Source: Prevotella sp. UBA2754 (GTDB taxonomy: Bacteria; Bacteroidota; Bacteroidia; Bacteroidales; Bacteroidaceae). From it: a DNA stretch of 64,000 bases. Below, piece after piece: positions 17,146 to 26,194 of this stretch. Below the pieces are notes generated by a model. It made no database searches. It was not told the origin of the DNA and saw nothing but the letters and a program-made list of their open reading frames with translations. How positions within the stretch are numbered: position 1 is the stretch's first letter; the number at the start of each line of letters is the position of its first letter. The translations under genes and the position numbers were made by a program. The stretch covers positions 197,300-261,299 of the forward strand of contig DEJG01000019.1 of the NCBI GenBank assembly GCA_002353295.1, given 5' to 3'.

Positions 17146-17745
17146 ATGATATATAACGAAACATATTACGATATCTTCATCAGTTATCGTCATAAAGGCG
17201 GCCAACATGTTGCTAGACGATTATATAAATGGTTATCAGAAGAAGGCTATTTGACATTTTTTGACGATGAATCTCTTCGCGAAGGCAGATGGGATAAAGC
17301 CTTATTTAGACATGTTAAACGATGTAGAGACTTTCTCTTAATTGTTGACAGACATTTATTTGATAGGCTTTTTGATACATCTTATTCTATTGAAGAAGAT
17401 TGGGTGCGGAAGGAACTTTCGGAAGCACTGAAAGTGGGAGATGAGGTAATCAATATAATTCCAATTATTCTGCCAAAGGCAAAATTACCTTCAAACTTGC
17501 CAAAAGATATTTCTGAGGTTAGCAGTTGGCAGTAGGTTCAAATAAAAACGCAATATGATCTTCATGAGATGTTTAAGGATATAAAGCGACGACTTCATAG
17601 TAAGCCAAGCCAAATAAAGAGTGAATATGTTACCCCAATTATAAATGCAGAAGAAGTGATGAGACTAGCAAGGAAGTATGTAATGAATGATGTTTTAGCG
17701 GCTTTTGAGATGACTCATGACGGATTTAAATTTACTCTTAAATAA
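17146..17745 (+). pseudogene. TIR-domain protein gene interrupted by an in-frame TAG
   Basis: The frame opens with a clear TIR domain (YYDIFISYRHKGG, FFDDESLREGRW, EEDWVRKELSEALKVGDEV with candidate E90, NIIPIILPKAKLP). A TAG at 17533-17535 stops it after 129 residues, yet the same frame stays open for 69 more codons to TAA at 17743. The continuation (YDLHEMFKDIKRRLHSKP) looks like the last TIR helix plus a short tail. The next gene begins 10 bp after that second stop, the spacing expected if the full gene is about 200 residues. It may be a recent nonsense mutation, a readthrough site or a sequencing error. A TTG at 17140 is an alternative start. Confidence 0.75.
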
Positions 17746-17755
17746 AATACATATT

Positions 17756-19267
17756 ATGACACTATCATACTTCACAGGCGAACAGCACAGCGAGAACTTT
17801 GATCAGATTATCCGGCTTGCAAAAGAACTTGGATATTCTGTTCGAGTTTACGATTCGAAGGAGGCAAATCAATTTGACTTCTTACAATCTGTTTATCGGG
17901 ATATGGCAACAATTGTGGATGCGACTATTCCAAATGATTTAACCTTGTCAACGGTCTATCCACTTTTAACGGCACACGTCAATATCCTTGATCATATTTT
18001 TGTGTTCAGCGACAAACAATATGAGGATGGTACTCAGATTTTGCCGTTGAACATAACTCCACAAAGGATGTGGAACGACGAGGATAAGGATTTATTAGGA
18101 TGGTTGAGGGTTCAATTGGAAGATCTGAGGGCGCATCAGTACTACGACAGGTTTGAAATAGAATCGATAGAGAAACTTGCTGATTATAAACTCCCGATGG
18201 AGAAGGTTATCGCTGCTTCTCTTGAATTACACAAGCCAAAGAAAAATGAAAAAAAACGAGTGATGATTAGCTACCGAAATAGTTGTAGCAAGGAGGTGGA
18301 ATTATTTAGAAAACGAGAGGAGGCGAAATGCGAAGTGGAGATAAAGGCGCTGCCTCCTGGCTCGCTATGCGACGACTATGAGGCGCATACTCCGATGCGG
18401 AGATGGATGTTGGTTGGTTTGCTAGAAGACCATATCCGTAGTATGAATGAAGTGTGGGTTTATTACAACGAAATCTATACCAACTCATGGTGGACGCTGG
18501 CAGAGATGGTAATGGTGGCATATATCAACCACGACCGTGCAGAGATGGACAAGGTGAAGGTGAGAGTGTATGATGCTGTGAAGAAACGTTTCATAGAGGA
18601 GAACGAGGATGGATATCCTGCCTATCTGCATATACAACTCTCCCAAAGTCAACACCAGAAATTGGCCAGATACCTGTCGAACACCCGTCCTGACACGATG
18701 GGGCCAGAGACAATGCGACAGGTCGCTGGACTAAAGAAGCTTGCTTGGGTGATGCGGTTTATGACAAAGAAGAAAAGAGCCTTCTTTGCAGAGCAGATGC
18801 GACCGATGATTGAACAAGGTGTGCCGAGCGACATGCCGCAGGAGGATCGCGACAAGATGGTGAATGACTTACTGGCGATGTACAGCGACCCAAAGGCCAT
18901 CATGGCGTATGCCAACGATGCCGTGTTTAAGGACGATTTCTGGAACAATATCTCGTATCAAACGACGCGTGTGACAGCGGCATTCAAGGACAGAACCATT
19001 GATGTGGACATATTTATGGATACCCCAATGCAGGAACTGACCAAATACAAGGACGAGACCCTCCGCACAGCTGCCGACAGCACTTCGCAAATTAAGTTGA
19101 AGGGTCAAAAATACTATGTTGGCGAGGGCAAGAAGCGCTACCTCTGGCTCGCTACTCGTATGGGTATGCCTACCGTTAAGGATGCTCCGGGATTGGAAAT
19201 TATCCAAACGTATAATCTTTTGACACATGACCAAATTGTGGGGATGGTGATGAAGAAACTTTTGTAA
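17756..19267 (+). CDS. divergent TIR-like protein of unknown function
   Basis: This 503-residue cytosolic protein is not assigned to a named family. The N-terminal 110 residues (LSYFTGEQHSENFDQIIRL, ATIVDATIPNDL, DHIFVFSDKQYEDG) look like an alpha/beta nucleotide-binding unit. Residues about 165-260 (KRVMISYRNSCSKEVELF, EVWVYYNEIY, SWWTLAEMVMVAYI) resemble a divergent TIR fold. The C-terminal half is helical and charged, then beta-rich. Base composition changes sharply near 18250-18330, from AT-rich to GC-richer. The start at 17756 follows the preceding frame by 10 bp and avoids overlap with it. It probably works with the STAND and TIR neighbours. Confidence 0.6.
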   Translation: MTLSYFTGEQHSENFDQIIRLAKELGYSVRVYDSKEANQFDFLQSVYRDMATIVDATIPNDLTLSTVYPLLTAHVNILDHIFVFSDKQYEDGTQILPLNITPQRMWNDEDKDLLGWLRVQLEDLRAHQYYDRFEIESIEKLADYKLPMEKVIAASLELHKPKKNEKKRVMISYRNSCSKEVELFRKREEAKCEVEIKALPPGSLCDDYEAHTPMRRWMLVGLLEDHIRSMNEVWVYYNEIYTNSWWTLAEMVMVAYINHDRAEMDKVKVRVYDAVKKRFIEENEDGYPAYLHIQLSQSQHQKLARYLSNTRPDTMGPETMRQVAGLKKLAWVMRFMTKKKRAFFAEQMRPMIEQGVPSDMPQEDRDKMVNDLLAMYSDPKAIMAYANDAVFKDDFWNNISYQTTRVTAAFKDRTIDVDIFMDTPMQELTKYKDETLRTAADSTSQIKLKGQKYYVGEGKKRYLWLATRMGMPTVKDAPGLEIIQTYNLLTHDQIVGMVMKKLL

Positions 19268-19293
19268 TTCTATACAATCCAGATTGAAATAAT

Positions 19294-21306
19294 ATGGCCA
19301 AACTTACAATTAAAATTACGCATACGGGTGAGGAATTCGAAATTGAAGATGTCGATTTAAGCAAGCTCACACCTCGTCATCTGATTGATGAGATGATTAA
19401 TCAAGGCTTCTTGCCTGCAGAATCGATTGGTCCTTATGGGATAGTCGATAAGAATGGCTTGAAAGTTGATGGTGAAGATTTATGCTCCACATTTGCAAAA
19501 CTGGGATTTGCGGATGGTGACACAATTGAAATTGTTGCGATAACCTTAGGTGGACGGGATAATTTGTACTATCCCCTCAATAAGGCCAAAATAGATGTAA
19601 AAACCACATGGGATGGTGCAGGTTTCGAACTAGAAGATGTCGATCTCAAACAAATCACAAATCGTGATTTAATCCAGCAGATGATTGATGCTGGTGTTAT
19701 GGCACCAGAGTCACAAATTCCACGATCAGCAGATAACACTCCGACCGTGTATAGCCTTATTGATAAGGCTGGTGTAAAAGTTGAACCTGATGAGGTGAAA
19801 ACTTTAGCAGAACTAGGCTTTACCGATGGTGATACGGTTAGACTCATAATGAGGGGAAGCGGAGGTGGAGATTCTTCCGTCATTTATCAAAGCAATTCCA
19901 TATCCGATTTTTCTTACGAATCTATACCTATTGGACCTTCCTTGGAAGAAAAGGCTCAGCAATTGGCTGACGAAAAGATTGCTATGTCACGATTAGAGCA
20001 GGTGCGAAACGAGGAAGATAGATGTAGGGCGTATATAGATAGGATTTTGCATAGGATAGAAGAGCAAAAGCATTCGGATTCATATTACATGATGACGAGA
20101 GACGAATTGTCTTCAGAAGAGATTCGCATTTATTCTGGTTCAAAGATATTCGACTCGGTTGATAAAATGCAAGATTTGCTAAATAGTCGGCTATCCCAAT
20201 TGCAGAATTCAAAATCACTTTTCGATAGGTTGCGAGGGGAAAATGAATTACAAATGATAAAAGAATTACTGAAGCTTGTAGAATCGCTCAAAATAGAACA
20301 GAAAGAAATGATGCAAAAAATAGAGGCATTGTTTCAAGCTAAAATGCATGAGGCAGGGCATCTGTTATCATCTAACGGAATCAGAGCTAGTAAGGAAAGT
20401 GTAAATTTTTTAGAATCTTATCTTTCTGAATATGAAAAAGAACTTCAAGACTTGATTGATAGAAGAAGGTGTGTGGAAATTGAATTAGACAGAAAACAAA
20501 AAGAAAGAGAAACAAATGAGGTCTATTCATCTATCTTTGCTCCAGCAGAAGTAAAACGGAAGTCACATTTACAGGTGCAAATGTATCTCCATCTTTATGA
20601 AGAGACGGAGGAAGTAAATTCTTTGGCACAAGAATCAGATAAAAATGCTGAGCGACGGGATTATATTCCACTACAATGTAAACTGAAGAAGGGGGACAAG
20701 GTGGATGTGCTGTTGAACATCTACGGTGAGACGTTGCTGATGTCGGACAAGAAGAGTGTTGTCTGGCAAAGTTCGTTCACGAAGTGCAGTTTCGACTATT
20801 TTGTACCAAAGGATATTGATGTGGATGAGTTGAGTTGTGTGGCGATGCTGACTGTCAATGGGGTGCCTGTAGGCGAGATGCGGTTTATCACAAGGATCGT
20901 TGATGCTCCACGGCAACTGAATCCGGAGATTATTGCCCATAAATATAATAAGGTGTTTATCTCCTACTCTCATCAGGATGAATCGAAGGTGAAGTTCCTG
21001 CATGAGGGGTTGGAATTGGGTGCTGTACCTCATTTCTTTGACCGAAAATACCTGAAAGCGGGTGATGTGTTCCCCCAGGTGATTAAGAACTACATCAATT
21101 CTGCAGACCTGTTCATCCTATGCTGGTCGGAGAATGCCTCGAAGAGTGAGTATGTGCAGAAAGAACGGTTGCAGGCTCTTGAACGTGCCTTTCCACAGGT
21201 GAAGCCGGAGCAGGAGGCGAAGCTCAGAATTTATCCCATGAGCATCGAGCCGCGAGCGGAACTTCCTACCGACATGAAGGAGAATTATCATTTTGGAGAA
21301 ATATAA
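19294..21306 (+). CDS. tandem ubiquitin-like domains - coiled coil - TIR protein
   Basis: This 670-residue protein starts with two beta-grasp (YukD/ubiquitin-like) domains (about 3-85 and 98-188). Each has the pattern of a charged first hairpin, a helix (LIDEMINQGF; LIQQMIDAGV) and a final GDTIEIV or GDTVRLIM strand. The first ends in LGG and the second in RGSGGG, reminiscent of ubiquitin tails. A helical, coiled-coil part (about 215-430) follows, then a beta domain (about 455-545) and a TIR domain (549-670: NKVFISYSHQDE, HFFDRKYLKAG, EYVQKERLQALERA with candidate E624). No E1, E2 or deubiquitinase gene is seen nearby. The N-terminal two thirds are AT-rich, the last third GC-richer. Confidence 0.75.
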   Translation: MAKLTIKITHTGEEFEIEDVDLSKLTPRHLIDEMINQGFLPAESIGPYGIVDKNGLKVDGEDLCSTFAKLGFADGDTIEIVAITLGGRDNLYYPLNKAKIDVKTTWDGAGFELEDVDLKQITNRDLIQQMIDAGVMAPESQIPRSADNTPTVYSLIDKAGVKVEPDEVKTLAELGFTDGDTVRLIMRGSGGGDSSVIYQSNSISDFSYESIPIGPSLEEKAQQLADEKIAMSRLEQVRNEEDRCRAYIDRILHRIEEQKHSDSYYMMTRDELSSEEIRIYSGSKIFDSVDKMQDLLNSRLSQLQNSKSLFDRLRGENELQMIKELLKLVESLKIEQKEMMQKIEALFQAKMHEAGHLLSSNGIRASKESVNFLESYLSEYEKELQDLIDRRRCVEIELDRKQKERETNEVYSSIFAPAEVKRKSHLQVQMYLHLYEETEEVNSLAQESDKNAERRDYIPLQCKLKKGDKVDVLLNIYGETLLMSDKKSVVWQSSFTKCSFDYFVPKDIDVDELSCVAMLTVNGVPVGEMRFITRIVDAPRQLNPEIIAHKYNKVFISYSHQDESKVKFLHEGLELGAVPHFFDRKYLKAGDVFPQVIKNYINSADLFILCWSENASKSEYVQKERLQALERAFPQVKPEQEAKLRIYPMSIEPRAELPTDMKENYHFGEI

Positions 21307-21319
21307 TTAGAATGGAATT

Positions 21320-22771
21320 ATGAGTAAGAACTTTGATATATTCATAAGCTATCGCCGGAAAGAAACGGCGGACAAGGCGGAACATCTGTTCGACTTGCTG
21401 GAGATGGCGGGCTATAAAGGGCAGGTGAGTTTTGACAGGGAGAACTTCGATGGAAGGTTTGACCTGGAGATACTGCAACGATTGGATGGCTGCAAGGACT
21501 TTATTGTGGTGCTTGCTCCTGGAACGCTTGCGGAACTGAATGAGGATGACACGCATTGGTACGAGAAACTGGCAAGGTGCTCGGTAAGTGAGTTCTCAGG
21601 GATTGAAAGCGAGATGAAGGCCAGTGGTGCAAGTCTTGACTTTGTACGAATGGAAATAGCAAGAGCCCTTGCAAAGGGGAAGCATATCATTCCTATTGTG
21701 CCTGTAAACACGCCTGAATATAACTTTGACCGACTTGTGCTACCAGATGATATTGCTTTGCTGTTGAAGGAACATGCGGAACACTACCAAGACACCAAGG
21801 ACTTCTTGTTCAAGGATATTCTGCCAAAGATAATGAAAAGGCTGAAGAGCAGGCCCAATAAGAAGGGGTGGGTGAAGTGGACCGTTATGATGGCTTTATT
21901 GCTTACTATTGTTGCTGGAATAGCAGCATGGATGAAGTGGGACAACGAGCGTAATCAATTTGATAATTGCAGAACACAGAGTGATTATGAGCAGTTGTCA
22001 GCCAGCAGTTTTTTCTTTGTCGGTCAATGTCAGGATTCGTTGCAAATGTTTGCCGCATTGAAATCGCCATACGCACAAGTCAACGATTCGAAGAATACGG
22101 ATCGAAATGACTCCCTCAAGGTAAAGTGGAATGAGAGCTGCACATTGCAACAGCTGCGTGTGCTTAGAAATCTCATCAACAATATGATGCTGATTGAAAA
22201 GGGTGCCTTCGTAATGGGTACTCCAGAACCGTTGGGGTTGGAAAAAACGCCGCATGAGGTAATGGTAGAAACGGATTATTACATCGGGAAGTTCGAGGTA
22301 ACGGAACAGGAATGGAATGTTGTGATGAAGGATTCGGTGATTGGCGATTCGAAAATACCGATGGCGTATGTTTCCTGGAATGATTGCCAGCAGTTCGTTA
22401 GGAAGCTGCAATCTCTCACAGGACTTGTATTCACTTTGCCTACTGAAGCAGAGTGGGAATATGCAGCAAGAAAGAATTCTGAAAACTTCAAGTATGCCAG
22501 CAGCGATAATCCAGATGATGTTGCCTCTTACACCGAAAATACTGAGGATAAACCAATGGCAATTGGTAAGCACGAACCTAATGCTATGGAACTCTACGAC
22601 ATGTCGGGTAATGTATCGGAATGGTGTGAGGACGGTGACGAAAGCAAGAAGATAATCCGTGGAGGTTCGTTTATGAGCTCTAAGGAAGAGATAACAGTAA
22701 CGTATGCTGATGCAGCATCAATAGAAACCAGAAGCAAGGCGATTGGTTTGCGCCTTGTGTTAAAACCATAA
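21320..22771 (+). CDS. TIR - TM - FGE/sulfatase-modifying-factor-like protein
   Basis: This 483-residue protein has a TIR domain at 1-165 (FDIFISYRRKE, GQVSFDRENFDG, FVRMEIARALAKGKHIIPIV with candidate E112). A basic stretch and one membrane helix (about 187-205) follow. The C-terminal FGE-like domain (about 285-483) shows KGAFVMGTPEP, LPTEAEWEYAARK, MSGNVSEWCEDG and IIRGGSFMSS. It has no cysteines at the FGE active site, so I take it as a ligand-binding lectin-like fold in the periplasm. It resembles the two other TIR/C-lectin-fold proteins in the window in plan but not in close sequence. It lies 13 bp after the ubiquitin-like/TIR gene. Confidence 0.85.
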   Translation: MSKNFDIFISYRRKETADKAEHLFDLLEMAGYKGQVSFDRENFDGRFDLEILQRLDGCKDFIVVLAPGTLAELNEDDTHWYEKLARCSVSEFSGIESEMKASGASLDFVRMEIARALAKGKHIIPIVPVNTPEYNFDRLVLPDDIALLLKEHAEHYQDTKDFLFKDILPKIMKRLKSRPNKKGWVKWTVMMALLLTIVAGIAAWMKWDNERNQFDNCRTQSDYEQLSASSFFFVGQCQDSLQMFAALKSPYAQVNDSKNTDRNDSLKVKWNESCTLQQLRVLRNLINNMMLIEKGAFVMGTPEPLGLEKTPHEVMVETDYYIGKFEVTEQEWNVVMKDSVIGDSKIPMAYVSWNDCQQFVRKLQSLTGLVFTLPTEAEWEYAARKNSENFKYASSDNPDDVASYTENTEDKPMAIGKHEPNAMELYDMSGNVSEWCEDGDESKKIIRGGSFMSSKEEITVTYADAASIETRSKAIGLRLVLKP

Positions 22772-22776
22772 GAACA

Positions 22777-23421
22777 ATGAAGAGAATATTACACTTTATC
22801 TTATTATGTAGCATCTGTGTGGGTGCATTTGCTCAGAGCAAAGAATTTGAGAATGTGTTCCGGGCCTGTACGCTGGCTCAATCATCCATGAGTGATGGTG
22901 TTGGCAGTCAATCGGAGATTAGAGAAGCTTGCAGTTTGCTTACTTTAACAGAATGGTCACCGCTTATTCTACAACAAGACAGCAAGAACGCAGAGGCGGC
23001 AATGAAGAACCACATGGTGTTTTCGCCGGAGTTTCTGAAGGATGTGGCAGAGAACCGGAAGGTTTATAAGAAAGCAAAACAATATGCTGAAGAACAAATT
23101 GCACAGCAACGAGGAGGCAGCGTGCAACTTTGCACCAAGTGCATCAAGGCAAAGCAGAAGATGACCTATTACATCAGAGCTAATGGTAAGCCTATCAATA
23201 TTGCTGCCGTTGCAGAGGTCAATGGGTTGATAAACCTGAGTGTTATAGTAAAGGATGGTAAGGGCAAGGAAACTCCCTACAAGATCAATTCTGACGAATT
23301 TAAGGGAGCGTCAACACGTAGGTTGCCTACCATCATTCTTCCAAAAGGATATTCGTATGTGTATATCACCATTGAAAACAAATCCGACAAGGACAAGAGT
23401 GTTGCAATCATTGTAGAATAA
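22777..23421 (+). CDS. secreted protein of unknown function
   Basis: This 214-residue protein has a signal peptide (MKRILHFILLCSICVGAFAQ) with a likely cut after AFAQ. The mature part begins helical and ends in a beta-rich domain (MTYYIRANGKPINIAAVAEV, LINLSVIVKDGKG, YSYVYITIENKSDKDKS) that resembles an extracytoplasmic sandwich domain. It is not recognised. It lies between the TIR-TM-FGE gene (5 bp) and the exported TPR-CHAT gene (13 bp), so it is probably a periplasmic partner in the same operon. Confidence 0.7.
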   Translation: MKRILHFILLCSICVGAFAQSKEFENVFRACTLAQSSMSDGVGSQSEIREACSLLTLTEWSPLILQQDSKNAEAAMKNHMVFSPEFLKDVAENRKVYKKAKQYAEEQIAQQRGGSVQLCTKCIKAKQKMTYYIRANGKPINIAAVAEVNGLINLSVIVKDGKGKETPYKINSDEFKGASTRRLPTIILPKGYSYVYITIENKSDKDKSVAIIVE

Positions 23422-23434
23422 AAATATCATCAAT

Positions 23435-26194
23435 ATGAAGCGTATATACATTATATTGTTAATGCTCGTCTCTGTTTGTTCGCTATCCGCACAGACAGAA
23501 AAGGCCAAGAGCATGTATGAAGAAGTTGTAAGTGGAAAGATTACGAAGGAGAAGTTTATAAAGCAGGACTTTGCTGATGTTGACTCCACATCCATGCATG
23601 ACCTTGCAGTCCTGTTCTATCGTGCAGAAGACTATGCCATGGCAGGAAGTTGCTGGGAGGTAGCTCTAGGCAAGGTGAAGAAACACGGCAAGGCATACGA
23701 ACAGATTATCAACTGCTTGTCGGCAGTATATAACGAGAATACAGATTCGCAGAAGATACAATGGCTGATGGATGTGATTGAGGAACATAACAAATGGGAG
23801 TTGCAGAAAGATTGTAACGACTATAAGTGTAAGTTGGAACGCGCCCAATACTACCTTATGCATGGTGATGAGGTGAAGGCAAAGCAACACCTCGGTGAGG
23901 CAATGGAACTGTGTCAAACCGAGGAAGAACGTGTGGAGATAGATGAAGCATACGCAAAGAGTTTGTTCGATATGCGTGACTTTGAAAGTTGCGCACAATA
24001 TTACTATTCTGCATCAAAGAGATGGAAGAGTATAGGTAATACGGAAAAATCAGTCAATGCACTCTATTGGTCGGCACAGAACTATATGGTGTCGTCCAAG
24101 TATGACGTTGCTGAGGGTTACGCTCGCGAAGCCATGGAGGCCTCGAAATCGCAATCGACTGAAGAGCAGAAGAAACTCTACCTGATGAGTGTGGCAAGTT
24201 TGGGTGATGCCTTGTTCTGCCAACAGAAATACGAAGAGGCTCTAACAGTTTATAAGGTAGAACTGGAAGGATATGCCTCCTGGCAACCGAACAGCGAGAA
24301 ACATGCGGATGCCTTGGAAGACGTGGGAAAGGTAGAGGTTCGTATGAAACGTTTCGATGACGCAAAACTTCATCTGCAACAAGCTGTTGACATGTATAAA
24401 GCATTAGGAAAGGATGACAAGTATTCAAATACATACTCCGAATTGCTCGTGTGTCTGAGAAAAGCTGGCGATAATGATGCTGCTGACGCGATGGAGCGTG
24501 AGGCTGACAAGAAACGGCAGGCAGTTTGGCAACGACTTTTGAACAGCGAATTGTCAAGTATCGATGTTACGAAGAAATATCTCAGCAGTATGGTTTACAC
24601 CAACTCGCTCAATACGATTGCCGGATGTTACTTTGGTCTTGACCAATATAAGAAGGCCGCTGAGTATTATGCGCTATACACCAATACCATGCGTGACATG
24701 CTCAGAGAGAGATTCCTGCAATTGTCTGATGTTGACCGCAAACGTGTTTGGAAAGAGCAGCAGGGGCATATTGATGAGTTCCGCTTTGATATAGCCACAT
24801 TGCCTGATTCTGTGAATATTCTTATGCCATTGTTCATTCCTACGCTCTATGACATGGAATTGATTTCAAAGGGTATTATGCTTAATTCTGTGATAGAGTT
24901 TGAAAGGGTACTTGCTAATAATAACGATGCGAAGTTGCTGGCTGTTTATAAGGAGACGAAGGACATCCAGCAGCAGATTGACGAGCTGCAACAGTCGGCA
25001 TCTGATGAGAATCTTAGTAAAGTCTTGTCGTTGAAGCAGAAGAAAGCCACTTTGGAACGCCAACTGATGCAGGGATGTGCTGCCTATAGCGACTACACAC
25101 AATACCTGTCATATACATGGAAAGATGTACAGAAGAAACTCGGCACCGAAGATATGGCAATAGAATTCACTACCGTTCCGATGTCGCCATTGGATAAGGA
25201 CAACTATCTGCTGGCGCTCATTCTTACGTCTAAGGGAGAACCCACCATGGAGGTTGTCAGCACAAAGGCCATTCTGAAGAACCTTGAAAGCAAGGATGAC
25301 TTGTATGATAATCCTCGCTATTATCAGTTCATCTGGGGATTCGTGAAAAAGCATCTTGAAGGAAAGAAACGCGTGTATTTTGCTCCGGATAACAACCTGA
25401 GTAATGTGGCAATAGAATACCTGAAGGATGGCGAACAGTCATTCTTTGAGAAATATGAGGTTTATCGCTTGTCGTCAACCAAGGAGTTGTGTCGCAGTTA
25501 TCAAGAAACGGCAGGCACGAAGTCGTTGTGCATTTTTGGTGATGTGGATTACCAAACAGACTTAAAGGCTACGCAGAAAGGCGGCCTTGCCTTTGGACAG
25601 CTTGCTTATGGCAAAGAAGAGGTAAGTGGAATACGGCAGAATATGAAGAAAGCATTTGAGGTGAAGGTCTATGATGGAAAGAAAGCTACAGAGAAACAGT
25701 TTCGTTTGCTATCGGACAACAGCCCTTTGATTCTGCATATTTCTTCACATGGAGAGTATAGCGGTGATGTCAAAACCACAGAGGATGAAGCCATGGATTA
25801 CAGCATTCTGGCTTTGAGTGGTGCAAACAAAGGTTCTTCAGACATGGAGAATGATGGTATTGTTACAGCTACCGATGTCTCACAGATGAACCTTCGCAAC
25901 TGTGAACTTGCAGTTCTCTCTGCTTGTAAGACAGCTCTTGGCGGACAAGGTGCAGATGGTATCTTCGGTCTTCAAAGAGGGTTCAAAAACGCGGGCGTCC
26001 ATAGCCTCTTGATGAGTCTGAAGCCTGTTTATGATGAAAGTACAGCAAAACTGATGGTGGCGTTCTATCAAGGTATTGCTTCGGGCAGATCAAAACGGCA
26101 ATCCTTGCTAGATGCCCAAAAGGCAATAAAGGACCAAGGTTACAAAGAAGGAAAATATTGGGCTCCGTTCATACTGCTGGATGGATTGAAATGA
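23435..26194 (+). CDS. exported TPR-CHAT (caspase-like) protease
   Basis: This 919-residue protein has a signal peptide (MKRIYIILLMLVSVCSLSAQ). About 550 residues of TPR-like helical repeats follow, for example AKQHLGEAMELCQTEEE and AEGYAREAMEASKS. The C-terminal CHAT domain (about 600-919) shows the His-Cys dyad of caspase-like peptidases: ILHISSHGEYSGD (H772) and LAVLSACKTALGGQG (C831), and it ends in YWAPFILLDGLK. Both catalytic residues are present. CHAT proteases in defence systems are usually cytosolic, so export is notable. The stop overlaps the next start (ATGA). Confidence 0.88.
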   Translation: MKRIYIILLMLVSVCSLSAQTEKAKSMYEEVVSGKITKEKFIKQDFADVDSTSMHDLAVLFYRAEDYAMAGSCWEVALGKVKKHGKAYEQIINCLSAVYNENTDSQKIQWLMDVIEEHNKWELQKDCNDYKCKLERAQYYLMHGDEVKAKQHLGEAMELCQTEEERVEIDEAYAKSLFDMRDFESCAQYYYSASKRWKSIGNTEKSVNALYWSAQNYMVSSKYDVAEGYAREAMEASKSQSTEEQKKLYLMSVASLGDALFCQQKYEEALTVYKVELEGYASWQPNSEKHADALEDVGKVEVRMKRFDDAKLHLQQAVDMYKALGKDDKYSNTYSELLVCLRKAGDNDAADAMEREADKKRQAVWQRLLNSELSSIDVTKKYLSSMVYTNSLNTIAGCYFGLDQYKKAAEYYALYTNTMRDMLRERFLQLSDVDRKRVWKEQQGHIDEFRFDIATLPDSVNILMPLFIPTLYDMELISKGIMLNSVIEFERVLANNNDAKLLAVYKETKDIQQQIDELQQSASDENLSKVLSLKQKKATLERQLMQGCAAYSDYTQYLSYTWKDVQKKLGTEDMAIEFTTVPMSPLDKDNYLLALILTSKGEPTMEVVSTKAILKNLESKDDLYDNPRYYQFIWGFVKKHLEGKKRVYFAPDNNLSNVAIEYLKDGEQSFFEKYEVYRLSSTKELCRSYQETAGTKSLCIFGDVDYQTDLKATQKGGLAFGQLAYGKEEVSGIRQNMKKAFEVKVYDGKKATEKQFRLLSDNSPLILHISSHGEYSGDVKTTEDEAMDYSILALSGANKGSSDMENDGIVTATDVSQMNLRNCELAVLSACKTALGGQGADGIFGLQRGFKNAGVHSLLMSLKPVYDESTAKLMVAFYQGIASGRSKRQSLLDAQKAIKDQGYKEGKYWAPFILLDGLK

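Noticed and set aside
17533..17535. Genome-wide recoding of UAG
   Set aside because: TAG ends the TIR-FISUMP gene (12118-12120), the STAND gene (17131-17133) and cbiE-cbiT (minus, 41857-41859), so it is a normal stop here.
4649..22771. Complete diversity-generating retroelement
   Set aside because: No reverse transcriptase, accessory gene or template repeat is seen; only possible target folds are present.
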